From: Paracoccaceae bacterium
GTDB taxonomy: Bacteria; Pseudomonadota; Alphaproteobacteria; Rhodobacterales; Rhodobacteraceae
DNA length: 64,000 nucleotides
Reading direction: 5' to 3'
Assembly (NCBI GenBank): GCA_002402045.2
Contig: NVUX02000002.1
Coordinates: 1-64,000, forward strand
Position numbers and translations under genes: made by a program. The notes beneath the pieces are model-generated. The model was given only the letters and a program-made list of their open reading frames with translations. It was not told where the DNA came from and searched no databases. Positions 42,978 through 52,252 of this stretch are shown piece after piece. Numbering within the stretch: the stretch's first letter is position 1; each line of letters begins with the position of its first letter.

Positions 42978-43742
42978 CTACCAACGCCCAACCAACCTAC
43001 GCCAGCGCAGGGTTGCCATTTTACGGGCCGGAGATTCTTCTAGCCCGCCACGCATAATATCCTCGGGGTGTTTACGCGCGTGGTTTAATGTGGCATCGGC
43101 GCGCCACCCCGCCAAAAGGGCAGGGGCCAGCGCGGGCGGAATATGGCGGCGCAGCCTTCGTGCCTTTGCTATGCAATTTTGAGCCTCGGTAACAACGTCC
43201 GAAAGGTTTTCAGGCAAAGGGCTGCGCCTGCGCGCCTGCAATTCAGGCGCCGCACGTAGCATGGCGGCCACGCCCGCCCCATAAGCAAAATCATTGATAA
43301 TGGGCATGTGCTCTGGCGTGGCCCCCAGCACCTTGGAGGCCAGCGCCATTACGCTGCCTGATGTGTTTTTAATGTAGCTATCAAACCCGGCACGCCCCGC
43401 AATAGGAGTTGAATCAAGGTCAGCATGGCGGGCTTCGATCAGGTTTTCAAATACCTCGCGCGGTAGCGTATGGTCAAAGATAACCTCTCGTAAAGCGGGC
43501 AGGATTTCGTGGCTGTTCACACGCTTCCCATGGTAAATTTTGCCAATTTCATCGGCCCACCATTGCAGCCTAATCTGCGCCACCAGCGGCTCGGGGCTGG
43601 CCCAAGGGGCGCGGGCAATTTCAAGATTCACCGCGTAAATCGCCATTAAGGCGTTGCGGGCCTCGGGCGGGGCTGATTGGGCCGAAAGAAAGCGATCAGG
43701 GTCGCCCGCTTTCACTAGTTTTTCACAGGATTCAAAGCTCAT
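42978..43742 (-). CDS. Squalene/phytoene synthase-like protein with degenerate motifs
   Basis: The 254-residue protein has the overall trans-isoprenyl synthase fold pattern (RFLSAQSAPPEARNALMAIY, then LQWWADEIGKIYHGK and NDFAYGAGVAAMLRAAP). The two Asp-rich DxxxD motifs that bind Mg-diphosphate are reduced: the first shows a single D-E pair and the second lacks its acidic pair. It therefore resembles the NDUFAF6 respiratory complex I assembly branch rather than a true carotenoid or hopanoid synthase. I chose ATG 43742, which overlaps a small upstream ORF; TTG 43766 is the alternative. Confidence 0.8.
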   Translation of the reverse strand: MSFESCEKLVKAGDPDRFLSAQSAPPEARNALMAIYAVNLEIARAPWASPEPLVAQIRLQWWADEIGKIYHGKRVNSHEILPALREVIFDHTLPREVFENLIEARHADLDSTPIAGRAGFDSYIKNTSGSVMALASKVLGATPEHMPIINDFAYGAGVAAMLRAAPELQARRRSPLPENLSDVVTEAQNCIAKARRLRRHIPPALAPALLAGWRADATLNHARKHPEDIMRGGLEESPARKMATLRWRRLVGRW

Positions 43743-43875
43743 GGTGGTGGTATCCGTTGTGGTCAATGCTGAACAAATCAGGAGATTTGATCTCCATCAG
43801 GCTTTCAAAGTTGCAGGTGCGGCCATATTTACAAAGCACCATCGTCTTTTCGCAATGGCGCAGTAGATAGATCAT
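43732..43875 (-). CDS. Small coupled ORF of 47 residues
   Basis: Reading the minus strand from ATG 43875 gives 47 codons, beginning MIYLLRHCEKTMVLCKYGRT and ending HHHEL. The ATG overlaps the TGA of the upstream hydrolase (ATGA), and its TGA lies ten bases inside the Sqs-like gene. This is a coupled start-stop chain through an otherwise gene-free gap. The product has three cysteines (C8, C15, C21) and no obvious shadow of another gene. I do not recognise it; translation is plausible but unproven. Confidence 0.45.
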   Translation of the reverse strand: MIYLLRHCEKTMVLCKYGRTCNFESLMEIKSPDLFSIDHNGYHHHEL

Positions 43876-44846
43876 TTGAGGGCCTCGGAAATGAGCGCAT
43901 ATGTTTCCGGGGCATCCACAAGGTCTAGGTGGCCAAGCCCTTCAAGCAGGTGATATTGGCCATTTGTGGTGGCCTTGCCCATGGTTTTCTCATAGCGCGC
44001 CGCGTGAAAGGCCTCGTCTTCGCTTCCGGCGATCAGGCTGAAATCTGGCAGCATGGAAATGTCCTTCATGTAATCACTGCGGGGCGCAAAGCCCATCATC
44101 ATCCGGTAGCTATATCCGCGCGTGGCCGTGTGGCCCAGAGGGCCGTTTAGAACCGAGTCAGGAAATTTGAATTGAATGGAAATACGGAAATTATGGTCGC
44201 GATCCCGCACTAGATTAAAAAGTGCAAGCCCGATGATACGACGGGTAAGCGGATAGGCCCAATGGGAGCTCTTTCGCGCTGTTGGGGCATTATACTTGAG
44301 GAAAGGCGCCAGCAATATCACGTGGTCAATTTGCCCTTTTAGCCCGCCCGCTGCGGCGCGAATAACCAGCCCGCCACCTGATGAATGCCCCAGCAAAACC
44401 AGTTTTTGCCCCGGTTTTCTGTAGGTCTTTACGAGGTCAGCCAAATCATCTTCGAGCTGGTTTATATAATCAATATCGCCGCGCCTTTCAGGCGTCTCGC
44501 CGTGGCCGCGCAAATCAGGCACCAGCACCTCGGCCAAGCCGCTTTCCGCGATTTTTTTAGCGAGGGTTTGAAACTGCGCCCCATGCCAGCCAGAGCCATG
44601 AACCATAATCAAAAGCGGGGCGTTATCACATGCGAGGTGGCGCAGGGGCAGCGCGCTGCCGTCACGGGCCTCAAAACTGATGAGCGGAATTTCATCGGTT
44701 TTGGAAGGCAGCCGGCTAAAATCTAGCCCGTCGCCGCGAAGATCTTTGAGCGGGCGGTGCGAGGCGATGAGCCCAAGGGCAATGGCGGCATAGCCCGCAG
44801 CGCCAACCCCGATGGCCGTGAGGACGTCGACAATCATGTCAATCAT
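43872..44846 (-). CDS. Alpha/beta hydrolase with N-terminal membrane anchor
   Basis: The 324-residue protein has a hydrophobic N-terminal segment (about residues 8-28) followed by an alpha/beta hydrolase domain with the oxyanion HGSG strand and the nucleophile elbow LLGHSSGGGLVI. The C-terminal GLGHLDLVD supplies the histidine. It resembles serine aminopeptidase S33/lysophospholipase-type enzymes anchored at the inner membrane. Its ATG overlaps the stop of the upstream methyltransferase by four bases. Confidence 0.82.
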   Translation of the reverse strand: MIDMIVDVLTAIGVGAAGYAAIALGLIASHRPLKDLRGDGLDFSRLPSKTDEIPLISFEARDGSALPLRHLACDNAPLLIMVHGSGWHGAQFQTLAKKIAESGLAEVLVPDLRGHGETPERRGDIDYINQLEDDLADLVKTYRKPGQKLVLLGHSSGGGLVIRAAAGGLKGQIDHVILLAPFLKYNAPTARKSSHWAYPLTRRIIGLALFNLVRDRDHNFRISIQFKFPDSVLNGPLGHTATRGYSYRMMMGFAPRSDYMKDISMLPDFSLIAGSEDEAFHAARYEKTMGKATTNGQYHLLEGLGHLDLVDAPETYALISEALK

Positions 44847-45550
44847 ACCGGCTCCACCAGATAAACCACATAATCGTACTCGCCAAAATGAGCGTCATAA
44901 ACCGCGATTTCGGCTTCGGTCTCTGCAATCACCTCATCCATCACGGGGTTTTGCCCTTTCAGGCGTGCGATATTTGCGCGCAAGGCATTGTAATAAGCCT
45001 CCCACCCTGCGCGGCCCAGTGGCTCGGCAGAAAGCACCTTAAAACCACAGGACTCTATGCGGGCATTCAGGCCATTTTGGCTGTCCATCGCTGGATAGGC
45101 CTCGGCCCAGAAGGCCTTGGCCTCAGCGCTTGCTTGCTCGCGCCAAACCACCTCGGAAAACGCGACCTTTCCCCCCGGGCGCAGGTGGCCACGCCACGCC
45201 TCCAGCACGGTTTCAACGCCAAAGAAATATACGGCGCCCGCGCACCAGATCAGGTCAAAATCGCCCTCTACCCAGAGCATATCGCCGACACGAAAATCTG
45301 CCCGAAGCCCGCGCGCCTTGGCGGCCTCGATAAATTCAGCCTGCTTATCCACCCCGATCAGTTCCACATTGGGCAGGGCACGCGAAAGGATTTTGCTATC
45401 TGCGCCCGTGCCACAAGCGGCATCCAGCACGCGGCCCAAGGGAGGGGTATCAGCGATTTCGAGCACATTTAGCAAGCTGTCTATCGTGCCCGGCCCCTCG
45501 CGGGGCAGGCCGCTATAAAGCTGCATAAAGGCGCCAAATGCCTCAGACAT
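44843..45550 (-). CDS. Class I SAM-dependent methyltransferase
   Basis: A 235-residue Rossmann methyltransferase with VLDAACGTGADSKIL as SAM motif, LIGVDKQAEFIEAA, and FDLIWCAGAVYFFG. Substrate unknown. It overlaps the cimA stop by eight bases upstream and the hydrolase start downstream, so it is part of a coupled series cimA-methyltransferase-hydrolase. A metabolic link to isoleucine synthesis is not obvious. Confidence 0.85.
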   Translation of the reverse strand: MSEAFGAFMQLYSGLPREGPGTIDSLLNVLEIADTPPLGRVLDAACGTGADSKILSRALPNVELIGVDKQAEFIEAAKARGLRADFRVGDMLWVEGDFDLIWCAGAVYFFGVETVLEAWRGHLRPGGKVAFSEVVWREQASAEAKAFWAEAYPAMDSQNGLNARIESCGFKVLSAEPLGRAGWEAYYNALRANIARLKGQNPVMDEVIAETEAEIAVYDAHFGEYDYVVYLVEPV

Positions 45551-47165
45551 CCGCTGCGCCGTCCCGTATTAGCTTCCAGCGAATGGCGTCCAAAAGCGCC
45601 TGAAAAGACGCATCCACAATATTGGCCGAAACCCCCACGGTAGACCACCGCTGCCCCGCGCTATCTTCCGAGTCAATCAGTACCCGCGTCACCGCCTCGG
45701 TGCCGCCATTGGTGATACGCACCTTAAAATCCACCAGCCGCATATCGTCGATCATCGCCTGATATGGCCCAAGGTCTTTGGCCAGCGCCTTGGCCAAGGC
45801 GTTTATCGGCCCGCTATCTTTGCCGAGCTCGTCCATGCTATCAGACACCGAAAGCTTCTTTTCCCCACCAACTTTCACCGCCACCACGGCCTCCGAAAGC
45901 GTTACCACTTTGTTGGCCTTGTTTTTGCGCCGCTCCACCGTGACCCGATAGCGCTTTACCTCGAAAAAGCTTGGCATGACCCCAAGCACTTCGCGTGCCA
46001 ATAGCTCAAAGCTGGCCTGCGCGCTATCATAAGCATAGCCGTTATCCTCGCGCTTTTTTACGAGATTCAAAATCTCCAGCAGGGCAGGGTCACCCTTTTT
46101 CACCTCAATGCCCGCATCCACTAGCCGCGCCCGCAGGTTGCTTTGCCCCGCTTGGTTGGACATCGGGACAAGCCGCGCATTGCCCACGGTCTCGGGCGGA
46201 ATGTGCTCATAGGTGGTTGGGTCTTTGAGAATGGCGCTGGCATGCAGCCCCGCCTTATGCACAAAGGCCGAGGCCCCGACATAAGCCGCGCTGGCATTCG
46301 GCACGCGGTTTAAGGTTTCATCCAGCATGCGCGAGAGTTTTGTAAGCCCCGCGAGGCGGCTTTTCGGCACGTTAATCTCGTAGCGGCTGGCATACGGTTC
46401 CTTGAGCAGCAACGTCGGGATCAGCGTTACAAGGTTGGCATTGCCACAACGCTCGCCAAGACCATTGAGCGTGCCCTGAATTTGCCGCACCCCCGCATCC
46501 ACTGCCGCTAGGCTGTTGGCCGCCGCGTGCTCGGTGTCATTATGGGTATGAATGCCGATATGGTCTCCGGGAACGCCCGCCTTGATAAGCGCCGAAACAC
46601 CGGCCTTGATATCGTCAGGCAAAGCCCCGCCATTGGTGTCACACAACACCACCCAGCGGGCACCCGCGTGATAAGCCTCAAGGCAGCATTTTAGGGCATA
46701 ATCAGGGTTGGCCTTATAGCCGTCAAAGAAGTGTTCCGCATCAAAAAGCACCTCGCGTGAAAGGCTGCGCAGGTGGGAAATGCTGGCGGTAATGTTTTCC
46801 ACATTGGCGGGGAGGTCGATGCCCAGCGCCGTGGTCACATGAAAATCATGGGTTTTGCCGACAAGACAAATGGCAGGCGTGCCCGCATTGACGACACCCG
46901 CCAAAACCTCGTCATTGGCCGCTGAGCGCCCCGCGCGTTTGGTCATGCCAAAGGCGGTAAAGATGGCGTTTTTTAGCGCGGGCGCATTGTCAAAAAACTC
47001 GCTGTCGGTCGGGTTTGCCCCCGGCCAGCCGCCCTCGACATAATCAATGCCCAGATCATCCAACGCCAGCGCAATGCGGGTTTTATCGGCAGCGCTAAAA
47101 TCAACGCCTTGGGTTTGCTGGCCATCCCGCAGGGTGGTGTCGTAGAGGTAGAGGCGCTCAGTCAT
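45543..47165 (-). CDS. cimA: Citramalate synthase
   Basis: CimA condenses acetyl-CoA with pyruvate to (R)-citramalate, feeding isoleucine synthesis without threonine. The 540-residue protein has the HMGL-like catalytic start YDTTLRDGQQTQGVDFS, HTHNDTEHAAANS, and a C-terminal LeuA allosteric domain. I chose ATG 47165 since AAGGAG lies just upstream; a longer frame adds 27 unlikely residues. Its 3' end overlaps the methyltransferase. Confidence 0.93.
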   Translation of the reverse strand: MTERLYLYDTTLRDGQQTQGVDFSAADKTRIALALDDLGIDYVEGGWPGANPTDSEFFDNAPALKNAIFTAFGMTKRAGRSAANDEVLAGVVNAGTPAICLVGKTHDFHVTTALGIDLPANVENITASISHLRSLSREVLFDAEHFFDGYKANPDYALKCCLEAYHAGARWVVLCDTNGGALPDDIKAGVSALIKAGVPGDHIGIHTHNDTEHAAANSLAAVDAGVRQIQGTLNGLGERCGNANLVTLIPTLLLKEPYASRYEINVPKSRLAGLTKLSRMLDETLNRVPNASAAYVGASAFVHKAGLHASAILKDPTTYEHIPPETVGNARLVPMSNQAGQSNLRARLVDAGIEVKKGDPALLEILNLVKKREDNGYAYDSAQASFELLAREVLGVMPSFFEVKRYRVTVERRKNKANKVVTLSEAVVAVKVGGEKKLSVSDSMDELGKDSGPINALAKALAKDLGPYQAMIDDMRLVDFKVRITNGGTEAVTRVLIDSEDSAGQRWSTVGVSANIVDASFQALLDAIRWKLIRDGAADV

Positions 47166-47247
47166 GTGCGACTCCTTGTCCGGCGTGCGGGACAACGCCC
47201 GTCCAGCTTGCGGGCGTGTGTTACCCTTCGTTTCTTGTGATCGCACA

Positions 47248-48681
47248 TCACAACCCCTCTAGTATTTTTTCCAACTCGTTAAAGTCGGCGTCTTCGGTCA
47301 GGCTGGCGCTTGGTCGCTGCACCAAAGCGGTTAATTCAAGCCCAGAGGCGAGCGCTAGCGCTTTGATTGTATCCGCTTGCGCGAATTCCCTCGCGTTTCG
47401 AAGGGTATTCCAGTGGTTCGCAATTTTTTCGGCAATCCAGAAATTGGGCGTCTGTTCACTTAACCCAGAAACAATTCCAGATTTATCGGGTGCTGAATAC
47501 CAGCTTGAGACACTCGGTGTCAAAAAACCTAGGACATTCGCAGTTGCAACGAAATTGGCTACTGGCATCCTTTCCAATAATGCGTCTTTGTAGGCCTTGC
47601 CCAAGGCGGCCATAGCGTCATGTGTGTTGAGATCGTTAGCCAGAGCAGCAATCACTTCGGGCAACACTTCGCCGCGCGCCAGATCTTCGCCACTCAAACC
47701 GATTGCCATGTAGTGCCACTTTGAAAGCGTATCCCTTGCATGTCTCGCCTTTTCATCCGTCCAATCCATCGGCTTGCGGTAATGTGTCGTCATTAACACA
47801 AACCGCATCACCTCGCCCGGCACGCCTTGATCCAGTAAATCCTTCACAGTAAAGAAATTGCCCAAGCTTTTGGACATCTTCTTGCCCTCCACCTGAAGCA
47901 TTTCGTTGTGCATCCAAACCTTGGCAAAATCCCCTGAAGGATTGGCGCAACAGCTCTGTGCGATCTCGTTTTCATGGTGTGGAAATTGCAAGTCGAGGCC
48001 GCCGCCATGAATATCAAAGCTTTCGCCCAGCAGGTCCAGCGCCATGGCCGAGCATTCAATATGCCAGCCGGGGCGGCCATAGCCAAACGGGCTTTCCCAG
48101 CCCGGCTGGTCGCCTGTGGACGGCTTCCACAAAACAAAATCCATCGGATCGCGTTTATAGTCCGCCACTTCCACCCGCGCACCCGCCCGCATGTCTTCCA
48201 GTTTGCGCCCCGAGAGCGCGCCGTAGGCATCATAGGAATTCACATCAAACAGCACATGGCCTTCGGATTCGTAGGCATTGCCCCGTCTAATCAGCTCAGA
48301 AATCATCGTTACCATCGGCTCGATATACTCGGTTGCCCGTGGCGCATGGTCTGGCCGCAGCGCTCCCAGCGCGTCCATATCCTCAAGAAACCAGCCGATG
48401 GTTTCGTCGGTAATGTCCCGAATATCCCGCCCCGTTTCGGCGGCCTTGGCGTTGATTTTATCATCCACATCGGTGAAATTGCGCACATAGGTCACGTGGC
48501 CCTCGCCATAAACATGCCGCAGCAGCCGATACAGCACATCAAACACCACCACAGGGCGGGCGTTGCCCAAATGCGCGCGGTCATACACCGTGGGGCCACA
48601 CACATACATGCGGACATTCTCGAGATCAATCGGCACAAAGGTCTCTTTGCGGCGGGTTTTGGTATTGTAGAGCTTAATCAT
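47248..48681 (-). CDS. cysS: Cysteinyl-tRNA synthetase
   Basis: CysS charges tRNA-Cys. The 477-residue class I synthetase has the N-terminal zinc cysteine in [20 protein letters not shown] (HIGH-like HLGN), the zinc-binding [10 protein letters not shown], and the KMSKS loop [12 protein letters not shown]. Length is normal. It is followed by cimA after an 82-base gap that contains GC-rich inverted repeats. Confidence 0.97.
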   Translation of the reverse strand: MIKLYNTKTRRKETFVPIDLENVRMYVCGPTVYDRAHLGNARPVVVFDVLYRLLRHVYGEGHVTYVRNFTDVDDKINAKAAETGRDIRDITDETIGWFLEDMDALGALRPDHAPRATEYIEPMVTMISELIRRGNAYESEGHVLFDVNSYDAYGALSGRKLEDMRAGARVEVADYKRDPMDFVLWKPSTGDQPGWESPFGYGRPGWHIECSAMALDLLGESFDIHGGGLDLQFPHHENEIAQSCCANPSGDFAKVWMHNEMLQVEGKKMSKSLGNFFTVKDLLDQGVPGEVMRFVLMTTHYRKPMDWTDEKARHARDTLSKWHYMAIGLSGEDLARGEVLPEVIAALANDLNTHDAMAALGKAYKDALLERMPVANFVATANVLGFLTPSVSSWYSAPDKSGIVSGLSEQTPNFWIAEKIANHWNTLRNAREFAQADTIKALALASGLELTALVQRPSASLTEDADFNELEKILEGL

Positions 48682-48951
48682 AGGGGTATCCAGACGCGGG
48701 TTTGCCGCGACAGGCTTAGCATTTCAAATTTGATTTGGAAATAAAGAACCCGCCGCTTAACGATGTGTTAGCAGATAATACAAATTGAGCAGATGCAGAT
48801 CGAGGTTCTCATACCCAAATTGCTAGCAGAAATCTGGGCTTGGTGCAAGCCTATGCATGGGCAAAATAAGCTGCGGCCTGTTTGGTAGCTTTTCTTAATT
48901 CTCAGCGCTGTGAGAAATGTCGATACTAAGCAAGGTAAAGCGCTACTTTTG
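48682..48951. other. 270-base intergenic region upstream of cysS
   Basis: This region between the cysS start and the SDR stop holds no ORF I can support. It should contain the cysS promoter on the minus strand. Short inverted repeats such as GGCTTG-gtg-CAAGCC are present, but none forms a clear terminator or riboswitch. Confidence 0.4.
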
Positions 48952-49704
48952 CTATTTCGGGGTCATTCGTATGGCGGCATCCAGCCGTATCACCTCGCCA
49001 TTGAGCATCTGGTTTTCCACGATGTGTCGCACAAGGTCCGCAAATTCGGCAGGCTTGCCGAGGCGGGGCGGAAACGGCGATTGCGCGCCTAAGCTTTCCT
49101 GCACCTCCGTTGGCAGCCCTTCCAGCATCGGGGTTAAAAACAGCCCTGGGGCAATCGCCATTACACGCACGCCGCTGCGGGCCAAATCTCGCGCCATGGG
49201 CAAAGTTAGCGCCGCTACGCCGCCTTTTGAGGCCGCATATGCGGTTTGGCCGATCTGCCCTTCAAAAGCGGCCACACTGGCGGTGTTAATGATAACCCCG
49301 CGCGCGCCGTCAGCATCCAGCGGGCTTTGCCCTGCCATCAGTGCTGCGCATTGGCTGGCCACGTTAAAACTGCCGATCAAGTTGATGTTGATCGCCTTGG
49401 CAAACAAGGCCGCATCATGGGCATTCCCGTCGCGGTCCACCGTTTTGGCCCCGGGCGCAATGCCTGCGCAATTCACGCAAATTCGCGGCGAAAGGCCCGT
49501 AAGGCCTGCCGCTACCGACTCCGAATCAGATACATCAACCTGATGAAAGCTGCCGCCGATATCGGCCGCTACAGCCTCACCGCGCGCGGCGTTCATATCA
49601 AAAATCGCCACGTGCGCACCGGCGTCTGCCAGCATCCGAGCCGTGGCTTCCCCTAGGCCCGAGGCCCCGCCCGTAACAACCGCCTGTAAACCTTCAATTT
49701 GCAT
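48952..49704 (-). CDS. Short-chain dehydrogenase (3-hydroxyacyl-CoA dehydrogenase type)
   Basis: The 250-residue SDR has the NAD-binding TGGASGLG at residues 11-18, NCAGIAPG, and the YAASKGGV active-site segment. Sequence character resembles HSD17B10-type 3-hydroxyacyl-CoA dehydrogenases. It starts two bases before the thiolase stop and is clearly in the same operon, so a role in beta-oxidation of a fatty acyl or branched-chain acyl-CoA is likely. Confidence 0.88.
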   Translation of the reverse strand: MQIEGLQAVVTGGASGLGEATARMLADAGAHVAIFDMNAARGEAVAADIGGSFHQVDVSDSESVAAGLTGLSPRICVNCAGIAPGAKTVDRDGNAHDAALFAKAININLIGSFNVASQCAALMAGQSPLDADGARGVIINTASVAAFEGQIGQTAYAASKGGVAALTLPMARDLARSGVRVMAIAPGLFLTPMLEGLPTEVQESLGAQSPFPPRLGKPAEFADLVRHIVENQMLNGEVIRLDAAIRMTPK

Positions 49705-49706
49705 GG

Positions 49707-50888
49707 TTAAACCCTTTCAATCGCAATGGCCGTGCCTTCGCCGCCGCCGATGCATATCGCCGCCACGCCTTTTTGCAGCCCACGGTGCTTGAGTGCGTGC
49801 AGCAGTGTAACGATTATTCGCGCCCCCGAGGCCCCAATAGGGTGGCCAAGCGCTGTCGCCCCGCCGTTCACATTTACAATGTCCCGCGCCAGCCCCATCT
49901 CGGCCATAAACGCCATTGGCACCACGGCAAACGCCTCGTTAACCTCCCAAAGGTCCACTTCGCTGGTCTCCCAGCCGATCCGCTTAAGCAATTTTTGCGC
50001 CGCATGCACAGGCGCTGTGGTAAACCACCCCGGCGCCTGTGCATGGCTTTCATGCCCCAAAATCCGCGCCAAAGGCTTAAGGCCTCGCGCCTTGGCCTCG
50101 CTTTCCCGCATCAAAACCAACGCCGCTGCGCCGTCGGATATTGAGCTGGCATTGGCTGCCGTTACGGTGCCATCCTTCTTAAATGCAGGCCGCAAATTCG
50201 GGATTTTGTCGGGCCGCGCATTGCTGGGCTGCTCGTCAATGCTCACCGTCACCTCACCCTTGCGGGTTTTTAACACTACGGGTGTGACCTCGGCATCAAA
50301 CGCCCCGCTTTCAATCGCAGCCACGGCATTGCTGAGCGATTTCAAGGCATAAGCGTCTTGGTCTTCACGGCTAAACTGGTATTTTTCGGCGCAATCCTCG
50401 GCAAAGCTACCCATCAGGCGGCCCTTGTCATATGCGTCTTCCAGCCCGTCGAGGAACATATGGTCAATAACCTCCCCATGGCCGATTCGCGCCCCGCTGC
50501 GCATTTTGGGCAGCAGGTAAGGCGCGTTGGTCATGCTCTCCATGCCGCCCGCAACCACTACACTTCCGTTGCCAGCCAATAGCTGGTCATGCGCCATCAA
50601 CGTGGTTTTCATGCCCGAGCCGCACATTTTATTTACCGTGGTGGCGGGCACATCTTCGCCCAACCCCGCCGCAAATCCGGCCTGCCGCGCGGGGGCCTGC
50701 CCTTGCCCAGCCGGCAAAACACAGCCCATCAGCAGCTCGCTGACCTGATCGGCTTTCAGGCCCGAATTAGCCAGTGCTGCCTTAATGGCTGCCCCGCCAA
50801 GCGCTGCAGCCGAAGCTGTGCCTAAAGCCCCCTGAAAGCCCCCCATAGGGGTGCGTGATGCACCAACAATTACGATAGGATCGGACAT
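49707..50888 (-). CDS. Acetyl-CoA acyltransferase (thiolase)
   Basis: The 393-residue thiolase has the acylated cysteine C89 in VNKMCGSGMKTT, the ALGHPIGASGARI histidine segment, and the C-terminal AICIGGGEGTAIAIERV with the second catalytic cysteine. It could be biosynthetic (PhaA/AtoB) or degradative. The operon partner (SDR) and the operator-like palindrome upstream suggest acyl-CoA degradation controlled by a TetR-type regulator. Confidence 0.93.
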   Translation of the reverse strand: MSDPIVIVGASRTPMGGFQGALGTASAAALGGAAIKAALANSGLKADQVSELLMGCVLPAGQGQAPARQAGFAAGLGEDVPATTVNKMCGSGMKTTLMAHDQLLAGNGSVVVAGGMESMTNAPYLLPKMRSGARIGHGEVIDHMFLDGLEDAYDKGRLMGSFAEDCAEKYQFSREDQDAYALKSLSNAVAAIESGAFDAEVTPVVLKTRKGEVTVSIDEQPSNARPDKIPNLRPAFKKDGTVTAANASSISDGAAALVLMRESEAKARGLKPLARILGHESHAQAPGWFTTAPVHAAQKLLKRIGWETSEVDLWEVNEAFAVVPMAFMAEMGLARDIVNVNGGATALGHPIGASGARIIVTLLHALKHRGLQKGVAAICIGGGEGTAIAIERV

Positions 50889-51139
50889 AGCATAACCTCA
50901 CATATAACTGACCGTTTGTTCAGTTATACGCCGATTTCCCGCCATGTCACCCCCAAACGCCCTCAAGCCATGCAACGATTCGGCGCGGCGCGGGTGCTTT
51001 GGTGCCACACACACAATGCCTGACGCGCCGCATCGCTTACCTTTGGCTGGCGTTGTCGCCACGGCAGATGGGAGGGTGGCCAAAAACATGAACATCCCCG
51101 CCGCCGAGCCTTTGCCGAAAACGGAAATTCAAGCCCGGC
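50889..51139. other. Intergenic region with operator and repeat
   Basis: These 251 bases lie between the thiolase start and the GlxA-regulator stop. They contain the palindrome at 50904-50927 and a copy of the repeat seen at 18750-18783 (here 50985-51018). No credible gene is present; the short frames on either strand look like translations of the repeat. Confidence 0.5.
50904..50927. promoter_or_regulatory. Operator palindrome upstream of thiolase operon
   Basis: ATAACTGA at 50904-50911 and TCAGTTAT at 50920-50927 are perfect eight-base inverted arms around an eight-base centre, 16 bases upstream of the thiolase ATG. Size and location are typical of TetR-family acyl-CoA-responsive repressors. 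No such regulator gene is adjacent. Confidence 0.65.
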
Positions 51140-52108
51140 CTATGCTTCTACACTCGCACCACGCTCGCGGTAAGGTGTGGTGCTAAAATGCGCGCGGTAG
51201 CATTTTGAAAAATGTGACGGCGAGGCAAAGCCGCTGGCCAGGGCTACATTTATCACCGACATATCGGTCTGCATCAGCAGGTTTCGCGCCTTTTGCAGCC
51301 GCAGCTCCATGTAATACCGTTTGGGTGAGCGGTTCAGGTAGCGCCGAAAAAGCCGCTCCAACTGCCGGGTCGACATCCCGGCCTGCGAGGCGAGTTCGGG
51401 TGGCGAAATTGGCTCCTCAAGGTTACCTTCCATCATTTTGATGACCCCCGAAAGCTTGGGGTGCCGCACGCCTATGCGGGTCGGAATGCTGAGGCGCTGC
51501 TCGTCTTTTCCTGTGCGGGCCGTGGTGTAAATCATCTGGTCCGCCACCGCATTTGCAAGGTCTGGCCCGTGGTCAGTGGCAATCAGGTTTAACATCAAGT
51601 CGGTCACAGCGGCCCCACCGGCGGCGGAATAGCGGTTTTTATCAACCACAAATACGGCGTTTGAAACCTCTAGGTCAGGAAATTCCTCTATCAGGGATTC
51701 GCGGTTTTCCCAATGAATCGTGGCGCGAACACCTTGTAGCAGCCCAGCTTTCGCCAGGAAATAAGTGCCTGTACACAAGCCGCCAAACGCCACGCCTTTG
51801 CGGGCCTCGCGCCGCGCCCAGTTCATTAGCTTGGCATTCACCGCTACCTTTATGCGCGTACCACCGCAGACCATCACGGTATCGGTCCGCTCAAGGCTCA
51901 CCAGCTCTGTATCAACTTCTATTTTTATGCCCGATGAACAGCTCACAGGTTGGCCATCTTCTGTGGCCAGCGACCATTTATAGAGTTCTTGTCGTGCCAT
52001 TCGGTTTGCCAGCCGCAAGGCTTCGATCGCGTCTGAAAACGAGATTAGCGAGTAGCTCGGCAGCAGTAGAAACACAAAGCGCTTCGGTTTTGGGGCGATA
52101 TCAGACAT
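51140..52108 (-). CDS. GlxA-type AraC-family regulator
   Basis: The protein has an N-terminal DJ-1/PfpI-like domain ([20 protein letters not shown], then [17 protein letters not shown]) and a C-terminal AraC helix-turn-helix pair ([20 protein letters not shown], then [20 protein letters not shown]). This is the GlxA/ArgR-type architecture common in Rhodobacterales, often controlling quaternary amine or amino-acid catabolism. I placed the start at ATG 52108 with AGGTG upstream; a GTG two codons earlier is possible. No target gene is adjacent. Confidence 0.9.
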   Translation of the reverse strand: MSDIAPKPKRFVFLLLPSYSLISFSDAIEALRLANRMARQELYKWSLATEDGQPVSCSSGIKIEVDTELVSLERTDTVMVCGGTRIKVAVNAKLMNWARREARKGVAFGGLCTGTYFLAKAGLLQGVRATIHWENRESLIEEFPDLEVSNAVFVVDKNRYSAAGGAAVTDLMLNLIATDHGPDLANAVADQMIYTTARTGKDEQRLSIPTRIGVRHPKLSGVIKMMEGNLEEPISPPELASQAGMSTRQLERLFRRYLNRSPKRYYMELRLQKARNLLMQTDMSVINVALASGFASPSHFSKCYRAHFSTTPYRERGASVEA

Positions 52109-52252
52109 GGGCACCTACGAAAATATGGGGGAATCGACCGCTGGAAAGACCCTGCTGGTAACATTATTCATCTTGAAGATTTTATAGCGCTGGTCAATAC
52201 AAAAACTGCCGTTATGATGAGCTCTGTTAATTTTCAACTAGGAGTAAAAACA

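Noticed and set aside
47166-47247. Inverted repeats between cysS and cimA
   Set aside because: Stems such as CGCCCG/CGGGCG are imperfectly placed and lack a T-run; no attenuator leader peptide is visible.
50898-51095. Minus-strand frame of 65 codons upstream of the thiolase
   Set aside because: Runs through the operator and the repeat, and is not a plausible protein.
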